Origin: Rubrobacter xylanophilus DSM 9941
GTDB lineage: Bacteria > Actinomycetota > Rubrobacteria > Rubrobacterales > Rubrobacteraceae
Length of the DNA stretch: 64,000 nucleotides
Reading direction: 5' to 3'
NCBI RefSeq assembly: GCF_000014185.1
Contig: NC_008148.1
Span: 2,522,001-2,586,000, forward strand
Shown here: piece by piece, positions 1 through 7,298 of the stretch
How the letters are laid out: the number at the start of each line of letters is the position of its first letter
Numbering within the stretch: the first letter of the stretch is position 1
Notes under the pieces: generated by a model
Databases searched by the model: none
Told to the model about the DNA's origin: nothing
Seen by the model: the letters and a program-made list of their open reading frames with translations, nothing else
Translations under genes and position numbers: made by a program

Positions 1-47
1 TCCGCACGGGATAACATACCCGCAGCCACTCGTCAGACACGCCCTAG
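1..47 (-). mobile_element. End of an IS5-family (IS427-like) element running off the window
   Basis: Bases 1-47 are identical to 8109-8155, the transposase-start end of the IS5-type copy described there. Only the last 47 bases of this copy are in the window and its transposase would lie to the left. The shared sequence ends at a CTAG-type target, where the secreted-protein gene to the right begins to be homologous to its family. The element therefore appears to have inserted into that gene. Confidence 0.8.
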
Positions 48-427
48 ACCGTGATGTTGGAGTTGGCGATGGTGGCTCCGCCGGGGATGGGGGTGCCGTT
101 GGCATCTACCTGGGTGAGGTTAACGTCCGGATCACCCGCTGCGTCTTTCTGTATCTGAAGGCCGGTGATTGGCTGATCTCCCGCCGCCTCGACGACGACC
201 TGGAACGACTCGAACTCGTTCTTGGCCGCTTTGAGGTCGGCTTGGGTGGACCAGTCGTCGGGGGTGGTCTGATTCGGACGCACGGTCGTGACAGACCCAA
301 CGACCTTCACGCTGGCGGCAGCGGCCCACGCCCAGGGCTGGACCGCCAGCAAGATCGCCGCCACCGCCAGGGCTACACCGGCCATGGCCGCCGTCAGAAC
401 CCGAAGCTGCCGACTGTGATCTATCAT
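44..427 (-). pseudogene. N-terminal fragment of a secreted DUF4091-type protein, cut off by an IS
   Basis: 127 codons. Residues 1-36 form a signal peptide (basic start, long hydrophobic stretch, Ala-rich end). The next part has the beginning of the DUF4091/glycoside-hydrolase-like N-terminal domain, including the AKNEFESFQVVV motif and an upstream VRPN segment. The reading frame stops at a TAG built from the IS target site, so almost all of the protein is missing. Start chosen at ATG 427, preceded by GAGGGAA. It lies 35 bases behind the -10 element of the repeated promoter described at 463-534. The family assignment is from motif memory; the truncation is seen directly. Confidence 0.7.
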
Positions 428-462
428 GCGTGTTCCCTCAAACGATTCGCGCTACGGAGGAT

Positions 463-534
463 ACAATACACAGCGGCGATACCCGACACATCTGCCACCT
501 GGCATATCTTGCGTTGGCCACCCGGCGTATTTTT
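463..534 (-). promoter_or_regulatory. Repeated promoter/operator element, copy 1
   Basis: On the minus strand two 14-base direct units, ATACGCCGGGTGGC and ATATGCCAGGTGGC, are separated by the 9 bases CAACGCAAG, with centres 23 bases apart. A GATG follows, then after exactly 20 bases the hexamer TATTGT (463-468), a plausible -10. The start codon at 427 lies 35 bases further on. The same arrangement recurs at 3601-3672 and 6719-6790. The unit array covers the -35 region, as an activator site would. Confidence 0.7.
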
Positions 535-579
535 GACGAGCTTGGCCGGAGATGAACGACCGCAACGAAGTTGCTACAG

Positions 580-722
580 CTAGGTGCATGTGTAGATGCG
601 CACGTCGTCCACGAACCAGCCGTCGTCGCCGTAAGAGCCACCTGTACCGATACGGAACCGGACCGAAAGCGACCGGCGAGCGCGGGCGGTAGGCGGCGTC
701 ACCGACCGCCGCATTGATGGAT
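580..722 (-). pseudogene. Orphan C-terminal fragment of a secreted protein
   Basis: About 45 residues, ending in FRIGTGGSYGDDGWFVDDV and a short Cys-containing tail. This is the typical end of secreted metalloproteases and subtilases that carry a C-terminal beta-sandwich. There is no start, signal peptide or catalytic domain in this frame; the frame upstream is the antisense/out-of-frame shadow of the neighbouring RTX-like gene. It is therefore a remnant of another exported protein. Alternatively it is the natural end of that gene reached through a frameshift near 740. Confidence 0.5.
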
Positions 723-740
723 CCACCACGACACCGACGC

Positions 741-3287
741 CTACGGGTGGTTCTTCCTCTCGGTGTAGTCCGGCGGGCATGTGTCGTCTGGCGCGCCCCA
801 CTCGACGTCCCAGATCTTTATCTCCACCGTAGGGAGCGGCGGGTCGGTGGGCGGTGGCACGCACGTGTGCCAGTGGAACGAGACGAGCGCCGGATTCACG
901 GCCGATCCTATCACAGTGACGGGCTTGCCGATCAGGGGCCAGTCCTTGTAGCCGTTCTCGATGTCGAACCCGTTGCCCTCGAACGTCGAGCCCGTGACGG
1001 TGACGTCGGCGTAGGGCGTCGTGCTCGTCTCCCAGCCGCTGTTCGCGTCGATCGCGATCGAGGCGTTCTTGAGAAGGGAGCCCGAGATGGTGACCGTCGA
1101 GCCGAGCTCGGCGTCGATCCCCGACCACGTCCCCGGCCCGTCGTCGCCGTCGCTGTCGCCCTCGACCGAGTCGTCTCCGTAGGAGGTGAAGGTCGCGTCG
1201 GTCGCCTTCAGCGTCCCTCCCTTGCTCACCGTGAGCGAGGCGTCGCCGCTGTTCTTCAGGACCGCGTCCGAGCTCACCGTCATCGTCGCCCCGTCGGCAA
1301 CGGTCACGCCGTCGAGCCGGTAGACGCCGTTGTTCGCGGGATCGACCGTCCAGGAGCTTGCGACCGTGCTCTGCATGATGTAGAAGGTGCGCTGGACCGC
1401 GCCGCCGGTCGCCGTGTTGGAGTGGATGCCGGCGAGGTCGCCGACCTTGTCCACTAAGAGCGGCTGCGTGGCTGAGCCGTCGAAAATCTGGGAGTCGGCG
1501 AAGGTGTTGTCCTGCACGACGGGCGCGCTCAGCGACTGGAGCGAGAGCGGCGTGCGGACGAACGAGTTCGACTTGAAGCGGACGTCGCCGCGGCTGAGGT
1601 GGAGGCCGCTGTCGCGGAGCGCCGAGTTCCTCACCGTCACCGTCGGCGTCCCCTCGGACGAGGGCGTCGCGATGCCGGCGAAGCGGAGGTCGGCCTGGTC
1701 GAGATCGAGCGTCCCCCCGGGCAGAACCTGGATGTCGAAGTCGCCGGCGGTGGGTTCGTACGACCTGCCGCCGTTGCAGTCGGTGCTGCCGCCGACCGAG
1801 TCGTCCACCGCAGAGGTGAGGATCGGCCGCGTCGCCTCGGTGGCCGACACCCTGAGCGTGCCCTCAACGCGGATGCTGTCGCCGTTTGTGGGACCGGACT
1901 TGACGGCGGCTTCCGGGCTTATCGTCATGGTCGCTCCTGGGTCGATCGTGACGGTGTCGAGGTCGTAGATCGCCCGCGAGGCGGGGTCGACCGTCCAGGA
2001 GCTTGCGACCGTGCTCTGCATGATGCAGAAGGTGCGCTGGACCGCGCCGCCGGTCGCCGTGTTGGAGTGGATGCCGGCGAGGTCGCCGACCTTGTCCACT
2101 AAGAGCGGCTGCGTGGCTGAGCCGTCGAAAATCTGGGAGTCGGCGAAGGTGTTGTCCTGCACGACGGGCGCGCTCAGCGACTGGAGCGAGAGCGGCGTGC
2201 GGACGAACGAGTTCGACTTGAAGCGGACGTCGCCGCGGCTGAGGTGGAGGCCGCTGTCGCGGAGCGCCGAGTTCCTCACCGTCACCGTCGGCGTCCCCTC
2301 GGACGAGGGCGTCGCGATGCCGGCGAAGCGGAGGTCGGCCTGGTTGAGGTTGAGTGTACCGCCTCTGGCCCCGATGGCGATGTCGAAGTCGCCGGCGGCC
2401 GGCGCGGTGTAGTTCCCGCCGTCCGTGGCGCCGCCTACGGAGTCGTCCCGCCAGGAGGTGAGGATCGCCCGCCGCCCCAACGTACCGGCGGCGCTGACAG
2501 TCCCGTTGACGTCAAGGGAGCCGCCCTTAAGGACAGCGCCGGGGGCCAGCGTGAGGGTCACGCCCGCCTTGAGGGTCGCCGTACCATCGATGACATACGC
2601 CCTCGCGTACACGGGCGAGAGCTTCCGGTCGGCGCCGATCGTACCGGTGAGGCGAACGACGTCGAAGGGCTCGCATTCGCTGGCCGTGTCTGTCCCCAGG
2701 CCCGGGTCGCACCTGTCGGTCCCCGGACCGCCCCTCAGGCTGTCGTTGCCGTAGCCGGCAAAGAGCAGGTCGTCGCCGTCGAGGCCGGAGAGGGCGTCGT
2801 TGCCGGCTCCGCTGTCGAGGCGGTTGCCAAGGGCCGAGCCGCTGAGCCTGTCCGCCCCTGAGCCGCTCGTCACGTTCTCGACGTCGCCTCCGACGTTGTC
2901 CCCCTCCCCCGTCGCGCCGTCGTTCGCCTTGCCATCGAGCGTGACGGCGACAGCGCCCGTGCGGGCGGCGTAGCTTGCGGTGTCTTTCCCTGAGCCACCG
3001 ACGATCGTGTCCGCACCGTCGGCCGTCGTCGAGGCTACGAAGGTGTCGCTGCCGGCGCCGCCTTTGAGCTGATCGTTCCCGCCCAGTCCCTTGATGACGT
3101 CGTTGCCGCCCAAGCCGCAGATGACGTCGGCGCGGGCGGTGCCGGTGAGGGTGTCGCTCCCGGCCGTACCCGAGATCGTGCACGGGGAGGCGGCTGAGAC
3201 AAGCCGTGGCGCGGCGAGGGACATGACAACGAAAGCCAGGACGCCGATGAGCGCGATGAAGCAACGGAAGGCAAGCCGGTTGCCCAT
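741..3287 (-). CDS. Secreted RTX-like calcium-binding protein with duplicated beta-helix domain
   Basis: 848 aa from ATG 3287, which is preceded by GGAGGTGTTCTG. Signal peptide at about residues 1-33. Residues 35-200 hold haemolysin-type nonapeptides (GGNDVIKGL, GGAGSDTF, GSGADRLSG, GAGNDALSG), which bind calcium and fold into a parallel beta roll on export. The rest is rich in beta-helix-like repeats. It includes two nearly identical 120-residue blocks from a 645-base duplication. No catalytic motif or sortase signal was seen, so a surface or matrix role is inference. The start overlaps the stop of the upstream small ORF (TGATG), which suggests translational coupling and transcription from the promoter at 3601-3672. 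Confidence 0.8.
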   Translation of the reverse strand: MGNRLAFRCFIALIGVLAFVVMSLAAPRLVSAASPCTISGTAGSDTLTGTARADVICGLGGNDVIKGLGGNDQLKGGAGSDTFVASTTADGADTIVGGSGKDTASYAARTGAVAVTLDGKANDGATGEGDNVGGDVENVTSGSGADRLSGSALGNRLDSGAGNDALSGLDGDDLLFAGYGNDSLRGGPGTDRCDPGLGTDTASECEPFDVVRLTGTIGADRKLSPVYARAYVIDGTATLKAGVTLTLAPGAVLKGGSLDVNGTVSAAGTLGRRAILTSWRDDSVGGATDGGNYTAPAAGDFDIAIGARGGTLNLNQADLRFAGIATPSSEGTPTVTVRNSALRDSGLHLSRGDVRFKSNSFVRTPLSLQSLSAPVVQDNTFADSQIFDGSATQPLLVDKVGDLAGIHSNTATGGAVQRTFCIMQSTVASSWTVDPASRAIYDLDTVTIDPGATMTISPEAAVKSGPTNGDSIRVEGTLRVSATEATRPILTSAVDDSVGGSTDCNGGRSYEPTAGDFDIQVLPGGTLDLDQADLRFAGIATPSSEGTPTVTVRNSALRDSGLHLSRGDVRFKSNSFVRTPLSLQSLSAPVVQDNTFADSQIFDGSATQPLLVDKVGDLAGIHSNTATGGAVQRTFYIMQSTVASSWTVDPANNGVYRLDGVTVADGATMTVSSDAVLKNSGDASLTVSKGGTLKATDATFTSYGDDSVEGDSDGDDGPGTWSGIDAELGSTVTISGSLLKNASIAIDANSGWETSTTPYADVTVTGSTFEGNGFDIENGYKDWPLIGKPVTVIGSAVNPALVSFHWHTCVPPPTDPPLPTVEIKIWDVEWGAPDDTCPPDYTERKNHP
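1342..1699. repeat. Internal duplication inside the RTX-like gene, copy A
   Basis: This stretch is identical to 1987-2344 apart from one base (1381 versus 2026). The period is 645 bases (215 codons). Copies only diverge outside this core, so the duplication is recent or kept uniform by gene conversion. Confidence 0.9.
1987..2344. repeat. Internal duplication inside the RTX-like gene, copy B
   Basis: Second copy of the 358-base core at 1342-1699. The flanks encode similar but clearly diverged residues (for example GGTLNLNQADL versus GGTLDLDQADL). The core alone is therefore homogenised. Confidence 0.9.
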
Positions 3288-3565
3288 CAGAACACCTCCA
3301 TCGCGGATCGCCGCCGGCGATGGAGAGCAAGCGGCCACCTTTGCCTCTCGACCGGTACGACAGCAGCGTGATCTCCGAGGGCGAGGACCCCGCCCCCTCC
3401 CGGTCCTGCCCCATCCCGATCTCGCGCGCTCTCAGATGCTCCCCGAGCCCGAGTTCTCTTGTCACACCCCGGCGAGAGCGCCGTTCTGAATAGCGTTGCC
3501 TGAGGAGAACTGCCCGGTTCGAGAGATCCACCCGTGTCTGTATCATGCCGCCGGTAGCTTGTCAT
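3287..3565 (-). CDS. Small Arg-rich ORF translationally coupled to the RTX-like gene
   Basis: 92 codons, starting at an ATG with an excellent ribosome site (GGAGGAG, 6 bases away). The start lies exactly 35 bases downstream of the -10 of promoter copy 2, the same distance as for the other two genes with this promoter. Its stop overlaps the start of the RTX-like gene (TGATG). The product has no recognisable domain and is rich in Arg, Gly and Ser, so it may be a leader whose translation matters more than its peptide, or the frame may have decayed. Promoter, ribosome site and overlap are seen; coding function is inference. Confidence 0.45.
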   Translation of the reverse strand: MTSYRRHDTDTGGSLEPGSSPQATLFRTALSPGCDKRTRARGASESARDRDGAGPGGGGVLALGDHAAVVPVERQRWPLALHRRRRSAMEVF

Positions 3566-3600
3566 GTCCGCTCCTCCGGTCCCTAAAACGTCTCACGGTG

Positions 3601-3672
3601 ATGCTAGGCGGCGGCGAGGCTCGGCGCATCTGCCGGATGGCGTATCTTGCGTTGGCCACCTGGCATATTTTC
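3601..3672 (-). promoter_or_regulatory. Repeated promoter/operator element, copy 2
   Basis: Minus-strand units ATATGCCAGGTGGC and ATACGCCATCCGGC, separated by CAACGCAAG. GATG follows, then 20 bases, then TAGCAT at 3601-3606. The distance from the -10 to the start at 3565 is 35 bases, as for copy 1. It should drive the coupled small ORF and RTX-like gene. Confidence 0.7.
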
Positions 3673-4116
3673 CTTACCGGTCCGTTTGCGGTGATGGCGC
3701 AAGAGCGGTGAGTAGTGAAATAGTAAGTGGTGAGTAGAGAAAAGAACCGCTCACCGCTCACGAGCTTCCGGACGGGAAGAAAAATTCCGAAAAATACGCA
3801 ATTTGAGTGATGCGGGGGAGATTTTCGGCGGACTATACTGCCTTCATTACGAGAAGCGGTGGTGGCGTCCGTGCCACCGGTAGGAGCACGCAGGGGGCGC
3901 GACGTGGATAGCGCGGGAAGGGCTTTGGGACGGCGGCGTCTGTGGGCCGCACCCCACAACCACAGCCCACCGCTCACGAGATTTTTGGATCGGGCAGCAC
4001 CGCCTTAGCGAGGCGTGTAACACATTTTACAGAGGCTGTGTAAAGCATTTGATAGCGCGGCATGCGGCGCTACCGTTAGCATTCTCGTGAGAGAGTGTCG
4101 GATGGAGGAGACCGGA
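3673..4116. other. Non-coding stretch upstream of the histidine kinase
   Basis: No gene is supported here. It contains an inverted repeat AGCGGTGAG (3704-3712) / CTCACCGCT (3750-3758) around a low-complexity GTGAGTAG-like segment, and a second CACCGCTCACGAG copy near 3967. It also has TGTAA-N6-TTACA (4016-4031), an operator-like dyad about 90 bases before the kinase start. Confidence 0.4.
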
Positions 4117-6039
4117 ATGATGACGCGCACCCCGACGATCAGGGTTCTGCTGATCGGGGGGGATCCGGAGGGCGTGCTGCCGGTTCGGGCGATGCTGGAC
4201 GAGGCGGGTGCCGGGGATTTCGACCTGACGGACGCCGGAGGGCTCAGCGAGGCGATCGGGCGTCTCGCAGAAGAGGACTTCGACGCGATCCTCCTGGACC
4301 TTCCCGACACGCGAGGTCTGGACGCCGCCGCCCGGCTTCGGAAGGTGGCGCCCCACGTTCCGGTGGTGCTGGGAGACGCCGAGGAGGTAGCGTTCCGGGC
4401 CCTGGATGAGGGGGCGCAGGATCGCCGGGTCAAGGGCCGGGGGAACGGTGAGCTGCTGGTGCGCTCGATCCGCTACGCCGTCGAGCGCGAGCGGGCGGAA
4501 GAGGCGCTGCGGGAGAGCGAGGAGCGTTTCAGGGCCACCTTCGAGCAGGCCGCCGTCGGCATCGCGCACGTAGGGCTGGACGGCAGGTGGCTGAGGGTCA
4601 ACCAGAAGCTGTGCGAGATCGTGGGCTACGCCCGCGAGGAGCTGATCGAGCTGACGTTCCAGGACATCACCTACCCCGACGACCTCGACAAAGACCTCGA
4701 GCACGCCCGCCGGCTGCTAGACGGCGAGATAGGGACCTACGCGGCGGAGAAGCGGTACTTCCGCAAGGACGGGTCCGTGGTCTGGGTCCACCTGACGGTT
4801 TCGTTGGTGCGCGATCCCTGCGGCACCCCGAAGTACTTCATCAGCGTCGTCGAGGACATCACCGGGCGCAAGCGGACCGAGGAGAGGCTCCGGCGCACCC
4901 TGAACGCGCTGCTCGCCCTCTACGAAGCCGGCAGGGTCCTGGGCTCCACCCTGGAGCCGGAGAAGATCGGCACGAAACTTCTGGAGATCGTACACCGGGT
5001 GGCCGACGTCGGCGCGGCCGCCATCAGCCTGAGAGACGAGCAAGGGAGGTTGCGAACGCTGCACCTCTCCGGGCCGGAGGATCTCCTGCGGTCGGTTGGC
5101 GGCACGCCCGAAATACAGGCCGCGCGCCGCGAGGTGCTAAAGACCGCAGAGCACCGGACATTCCGGCTGCCGGGTGCCACGCCCCTGGAAGGGTTGTGCC
5201 TGCCGCTCCTTCAGGCGGGGCACCGCGTCGTCGGCGTGGTGGAGGTATACGGATCGGAGGACCTGGTGGAGAGGGTTCCTGTGGAGCTGCTCGGCGGCCT
5301 CGCCGGCCAGGCGGCGGGCGCGCTGGAGAACGCCCGGCTCTACGGGAAGCTGTCCGAACGCGAGGAACAACTCAAGGCCTTGGTCGGGAAGCTCATGGCA
5401 GCCCAGGAAGAGGAGCGGCGCCGGGTCGCCTACGAGGTGCACGACGGCGTCACGCAGGTCGCGATCGCCGCCCACCAGAACCTGCAAGCCTTCGCCGACG
5501 ACCATCCCCCCGGCTCTACCGTGGACGCCGGGGAGCTGGACCGCCCGTTGGAGCTGGCCCAGCAGACGGTGGTAGAGGCCCGCCGCGTCATAGAGGGCCT
5601 ACGCCCGACCGTCCTCGACGACTTCGGCCTGGCGGCCGCCGTCCGGTTACGGGCCGAGAGGCTGCGCGCCGAAGGCCGGCAGGCCGACTACATGGAGAAC
5701 CTGGGAGAAGAGCGCCTGCCAGCCCGGATCGAGACCGCCCTCTACCGGGTCGCCCAGGAAGCGTTGACGAACGCCGTCAAACACTCCGGGAGCGACCGCG
5801 TGTACGTCGCGCTGGAGCGCCGGGAAAAGAAGGTGCGCCTCGAAGTCCGGGACTACGGGCGCGGGTTCGATCCTTCTGTGGTGCCGAAGGGCTCGGGCGA
5901 GAGGGTGGGGCTCTCCGGCATGAGAGAGAGGGTTGCGCTGCTCGGCGGGGAGTTCAAGATCCACAGCCGTCCGGGAGAGGGCACCTCCGTAGTCGCGGAG
6001 GTGCCCATCCCGCCGTCGGAGGAAGGCCATGAGAGATGA
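4117..6039 (+). CDS. PAS-GAF histidine kinase of the NarL type with degenerate receiver
   Basis: 640 aa. Order: receiver-like domain (1-115; DLP phospho-site region, no normal acidic pair), PAS (about 134-257), GAF (about 275-420), HisKA_3 dimerisation domain with the H-box EVHDG near residue 441, and an HATPase_c domain with YGRGFDP and GLSGMRERV near the end. There is no membrane segment, so it senses in the cytoplasm. Start at ATG 4117 is chosen because GGAGGAG lies 6 bases upstream; GTG 4087 and ATG 4102 are alternatives. It overlaps the response regulator by 11 bases, so the two are cotranslated partners. Confidence 0.9.
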   Translation: MMTRTPTIRVLLIGGDPEGVLPVRAMLDEAGAGDFDLTDAGGLSEAIGRLAEEDFDAILLDLPDTRGLDAAARLRKVAPHVPVVLGDAEEVAFRALDEGAQDRRVKGRGNGELLVRSIRYAVERERAEEALRESEERFRATFEQAAVGIAHVGLDGRWLRVNQKLCEIVGYAREELIELTFQDITYPDDLDKDLEHARRLLDGEIGTYAAEKRYFRKDGSVVWVHLTVSLVRDPCGTPKYFISVVEDITGRKRTEERLRRTLNALLALYEAGRVLGSTLEPEKIGTKLLEIVHRVADVGAAAISLRDEQGRLRTLHLSGPEDLLRSVGGTPEIQAARREVLKTAEHRTFRLPGATPLEGLCLPLLQAGHRVVGVVEVYGSEDLVERVPVELLGGLAGQAAGALENARLYGKLSEREEQLKALVGKLMAAQEEERRRVAYEVHDGVTQVAIAAHQNLQAFADDHPPGSTVDAGELDRPLELAQQTVVEARRVIEGLRPTVLDDFGLAAAVRLRAERLRAEGRQADYMENLGEERLPARIETALYRVAQEALTNAVKHSGSDRVYVALERREKKVRLEVRDYGRGFDPSVVPKGSGERVGLSGMRERVALLGGEFKIHSRPGEGTSVVAEVPIPPSEEGHER

Positions 6040-6718
6040 GCGTTCGCCGGCGCGCCTGATCGTAGCCGACGACCACGCCCTCGTGCGGGGAGGTTTCAGG
6101 GCCATGCTAGCGAGCGAGCCGGACCTCCAGATCGTCGGCGAAGCGGAAAACGGCCGGCGGGCCGTGGAGCTTTGCCGCTCCCTGGAGCCCGACCTGGTGC
6201 TCATGGACGTGCGGATGCCCCAGATGGACGGCCTTCAGGCTACCCGGGTGATCAAGGCCGAGCACCCCGCCACCGCCGTCCTGATGGTGACCACGCACGC
6301 GAGCGACGACTACCTGTTCGAAGCCATCAAAGCGGGCGCCTCCGGCTACGTCCTGAAGGAGGCCACCAAGCAACAGCTGGTCGACTCCATCCGGGTGACC
6401 TTGAGAGGCGAGCCCTCCATAAACCAGGAGCTCGCCATACAACTGCTCCGGCGGCTGGCCAGGGAGGCTCATGAGTCCGCGAATTCGCCTCCCGCAAAGA
6501 GGCTCCCAGAGCTCTGCGAACCCCTGACCCCGCGCGAGATCGAGATCCTGCGCCTCCTGGCGCGGGGACTGAAGAACCGGCAGATAGCCGAGCATCTGGT
6601 GATAAGCCCGGGCACGGTGAAGGTTCACGTCCAGCACATCATCGCCAAGCTTGGGGTCTCGGACCGCACTCAGGCCGCCGTAAGGGCCATCGAGCTCGGA
6701 ATCCTGCCGCCAGCTTAG
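6029..6718 (+). CDS. LuxR/NarL-family response regulator
   Basis: 229 aa. The receiver has the acidic pair D14/D15, phospho-acceptor D60 in LVLMDVRMP and K110 in GYVLKEA. A LuxR-type helix-turn-helix at about 165-225 (LTPREIEILRLLARG, then SPGTVKVHV) binds DNA as a dimer. It overlaps the kinase gene upstream, which should phosphorylate it. Immediately after its stop comes the third copy of the repeated promoter element. The direct-repeat sites could therefore be its targets; this is inference from position and from the two-fold site layout. Confidence 0.93.
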   Translation: MRDERSPARLIVADDHALVRGGFRAMLASEPDLQIVGEAENGRRAVELCRSLEPDLVLMDVRMPQMDGLQATRVIKAEHPATAVLMVTTHASDDYLFEAIKAGASGYVLKEATKQQLVDSIRVTLRGEPSINQELAIQLLRRLAREAHESANSPPAKRLPELCEPLTPREIEILRLLARGLKNRQIAEHLVISPGTVKVHVQHIIAKLGVSDRTQAAVRAIELGILPPA

Positions 6719-6790
6719 AAAAATACGCCAGATGGCCAACGCAGGATACGCCACCCGGCAGATGCGCAGGAACCTTCGCTTCCCTACAAT
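6719..6790 (+). promoter_or_regulatory. Repeated promoter/operator element, copy 3
   Basis: Units ATACGCCAGATGGC and ATACGCCACCCGGC, separated by CAACGCAGG. GATG is at 6761-6764, then 20 bases, then the -10 TACAAT at 6785-6790. The start at 6825 lies 34 bases behind the -10. This is the best -10 of the three copies, and no TTGACA-like -35 is present. Confidence 0.75.
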
Positions 6791-6824
6791 GGTGCCACGC
6801 GACGGAAAGGAACCTGAAGGGCAG

Positions 6825-7217
6825 ATGGAGCCTCCTCAAACCCGGACCACAGTCGGCATAATCGGCGGAGACCCCATCGTCGGCCAGGCCCTGGAGTTGC
6901 TGCTGCAGGCCGGCGGCTACGAAGCCCGCTTCCTGCCGAATCTGAGCGTCGGCGGATTTGCCGAACTGCTCGCGGACATCAAGCTCTTGCTGCTGGCGCC
7001 CGCCCTGGGCAACAGGTGCCGGCAGAGCCTCATGGAAGATCTGGCACACATGCCGGCAACGTCGAAAATCCCCGTTTTGTCGTTGATAAGCGCCTCTGGA
7101 GAGACGCCGGACAGCTACGAGGACGCCGTGCTCTGGCCCTGCCCAGCGGAGGAACTGAAGACGAGGATCGACGCCGCCCTGCTTGCCACCGGATCGGCGC
7201 AAAGCGCGACGGCCTAG
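6825..7217 (+). CDS. Pseudo-receiver (CheY-like) protein without phospho-acceptor
   Basis: 130 aa. The fold pattern of a response-regulator receiver is visible (VGIIGGDPIVGQALELLLQ at the start, a Ser/Thr-containing strand, then WPCPAEELKTRI near the end). The acidic pair is reduced to one Asp, and the usual Asp at the end of strand 3 is replaced by the LLLLAPALG segment. It probably does not take part in phosphotransfer and may bind a partner instead. Start at ATG 6825 has GAAGGG just upstream; the upstream in-frame ATGs lack a ribosome site and one lies in the operator. It is driven by its own copy of the repeated promoter. Confidence 0.7.
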   Translation: MEPPQTRTTVGIIGGDPIVGQALELLLQAGGYEARFLPNLSVGGFAELLADIKLLLLAPALGNRCRQSLMEDLAHMPATSKIPVLSLISASGETPDSYEDAVLWPCPAEELKTRIDAALLATGSAQSATA

Positions 7218-7298
7218 CCCCCGGCCGTCTTAGCGGGCCACCGTCCTGTGCAGCCGGTTAGCCCGGCAGCCACACGGAGCGCGTCCGTCGGACGACCG

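Noticed and set aside
3543-3977. Minus-strand ORF of 144 codons upstream of the RTX-like gene
   Set aside because: It runs through promoter copy 2 and low-complexity repeats, has no ribosome site and no recognisable composition.
4016-4031. Fourth copy of the repeated promoter element upstream of the kinase
   Set aside because: The region has a different dyad (TGTAA-N6-TTACA) and none of the 14-base units, so the kinase operon is not part of the same promoter family.
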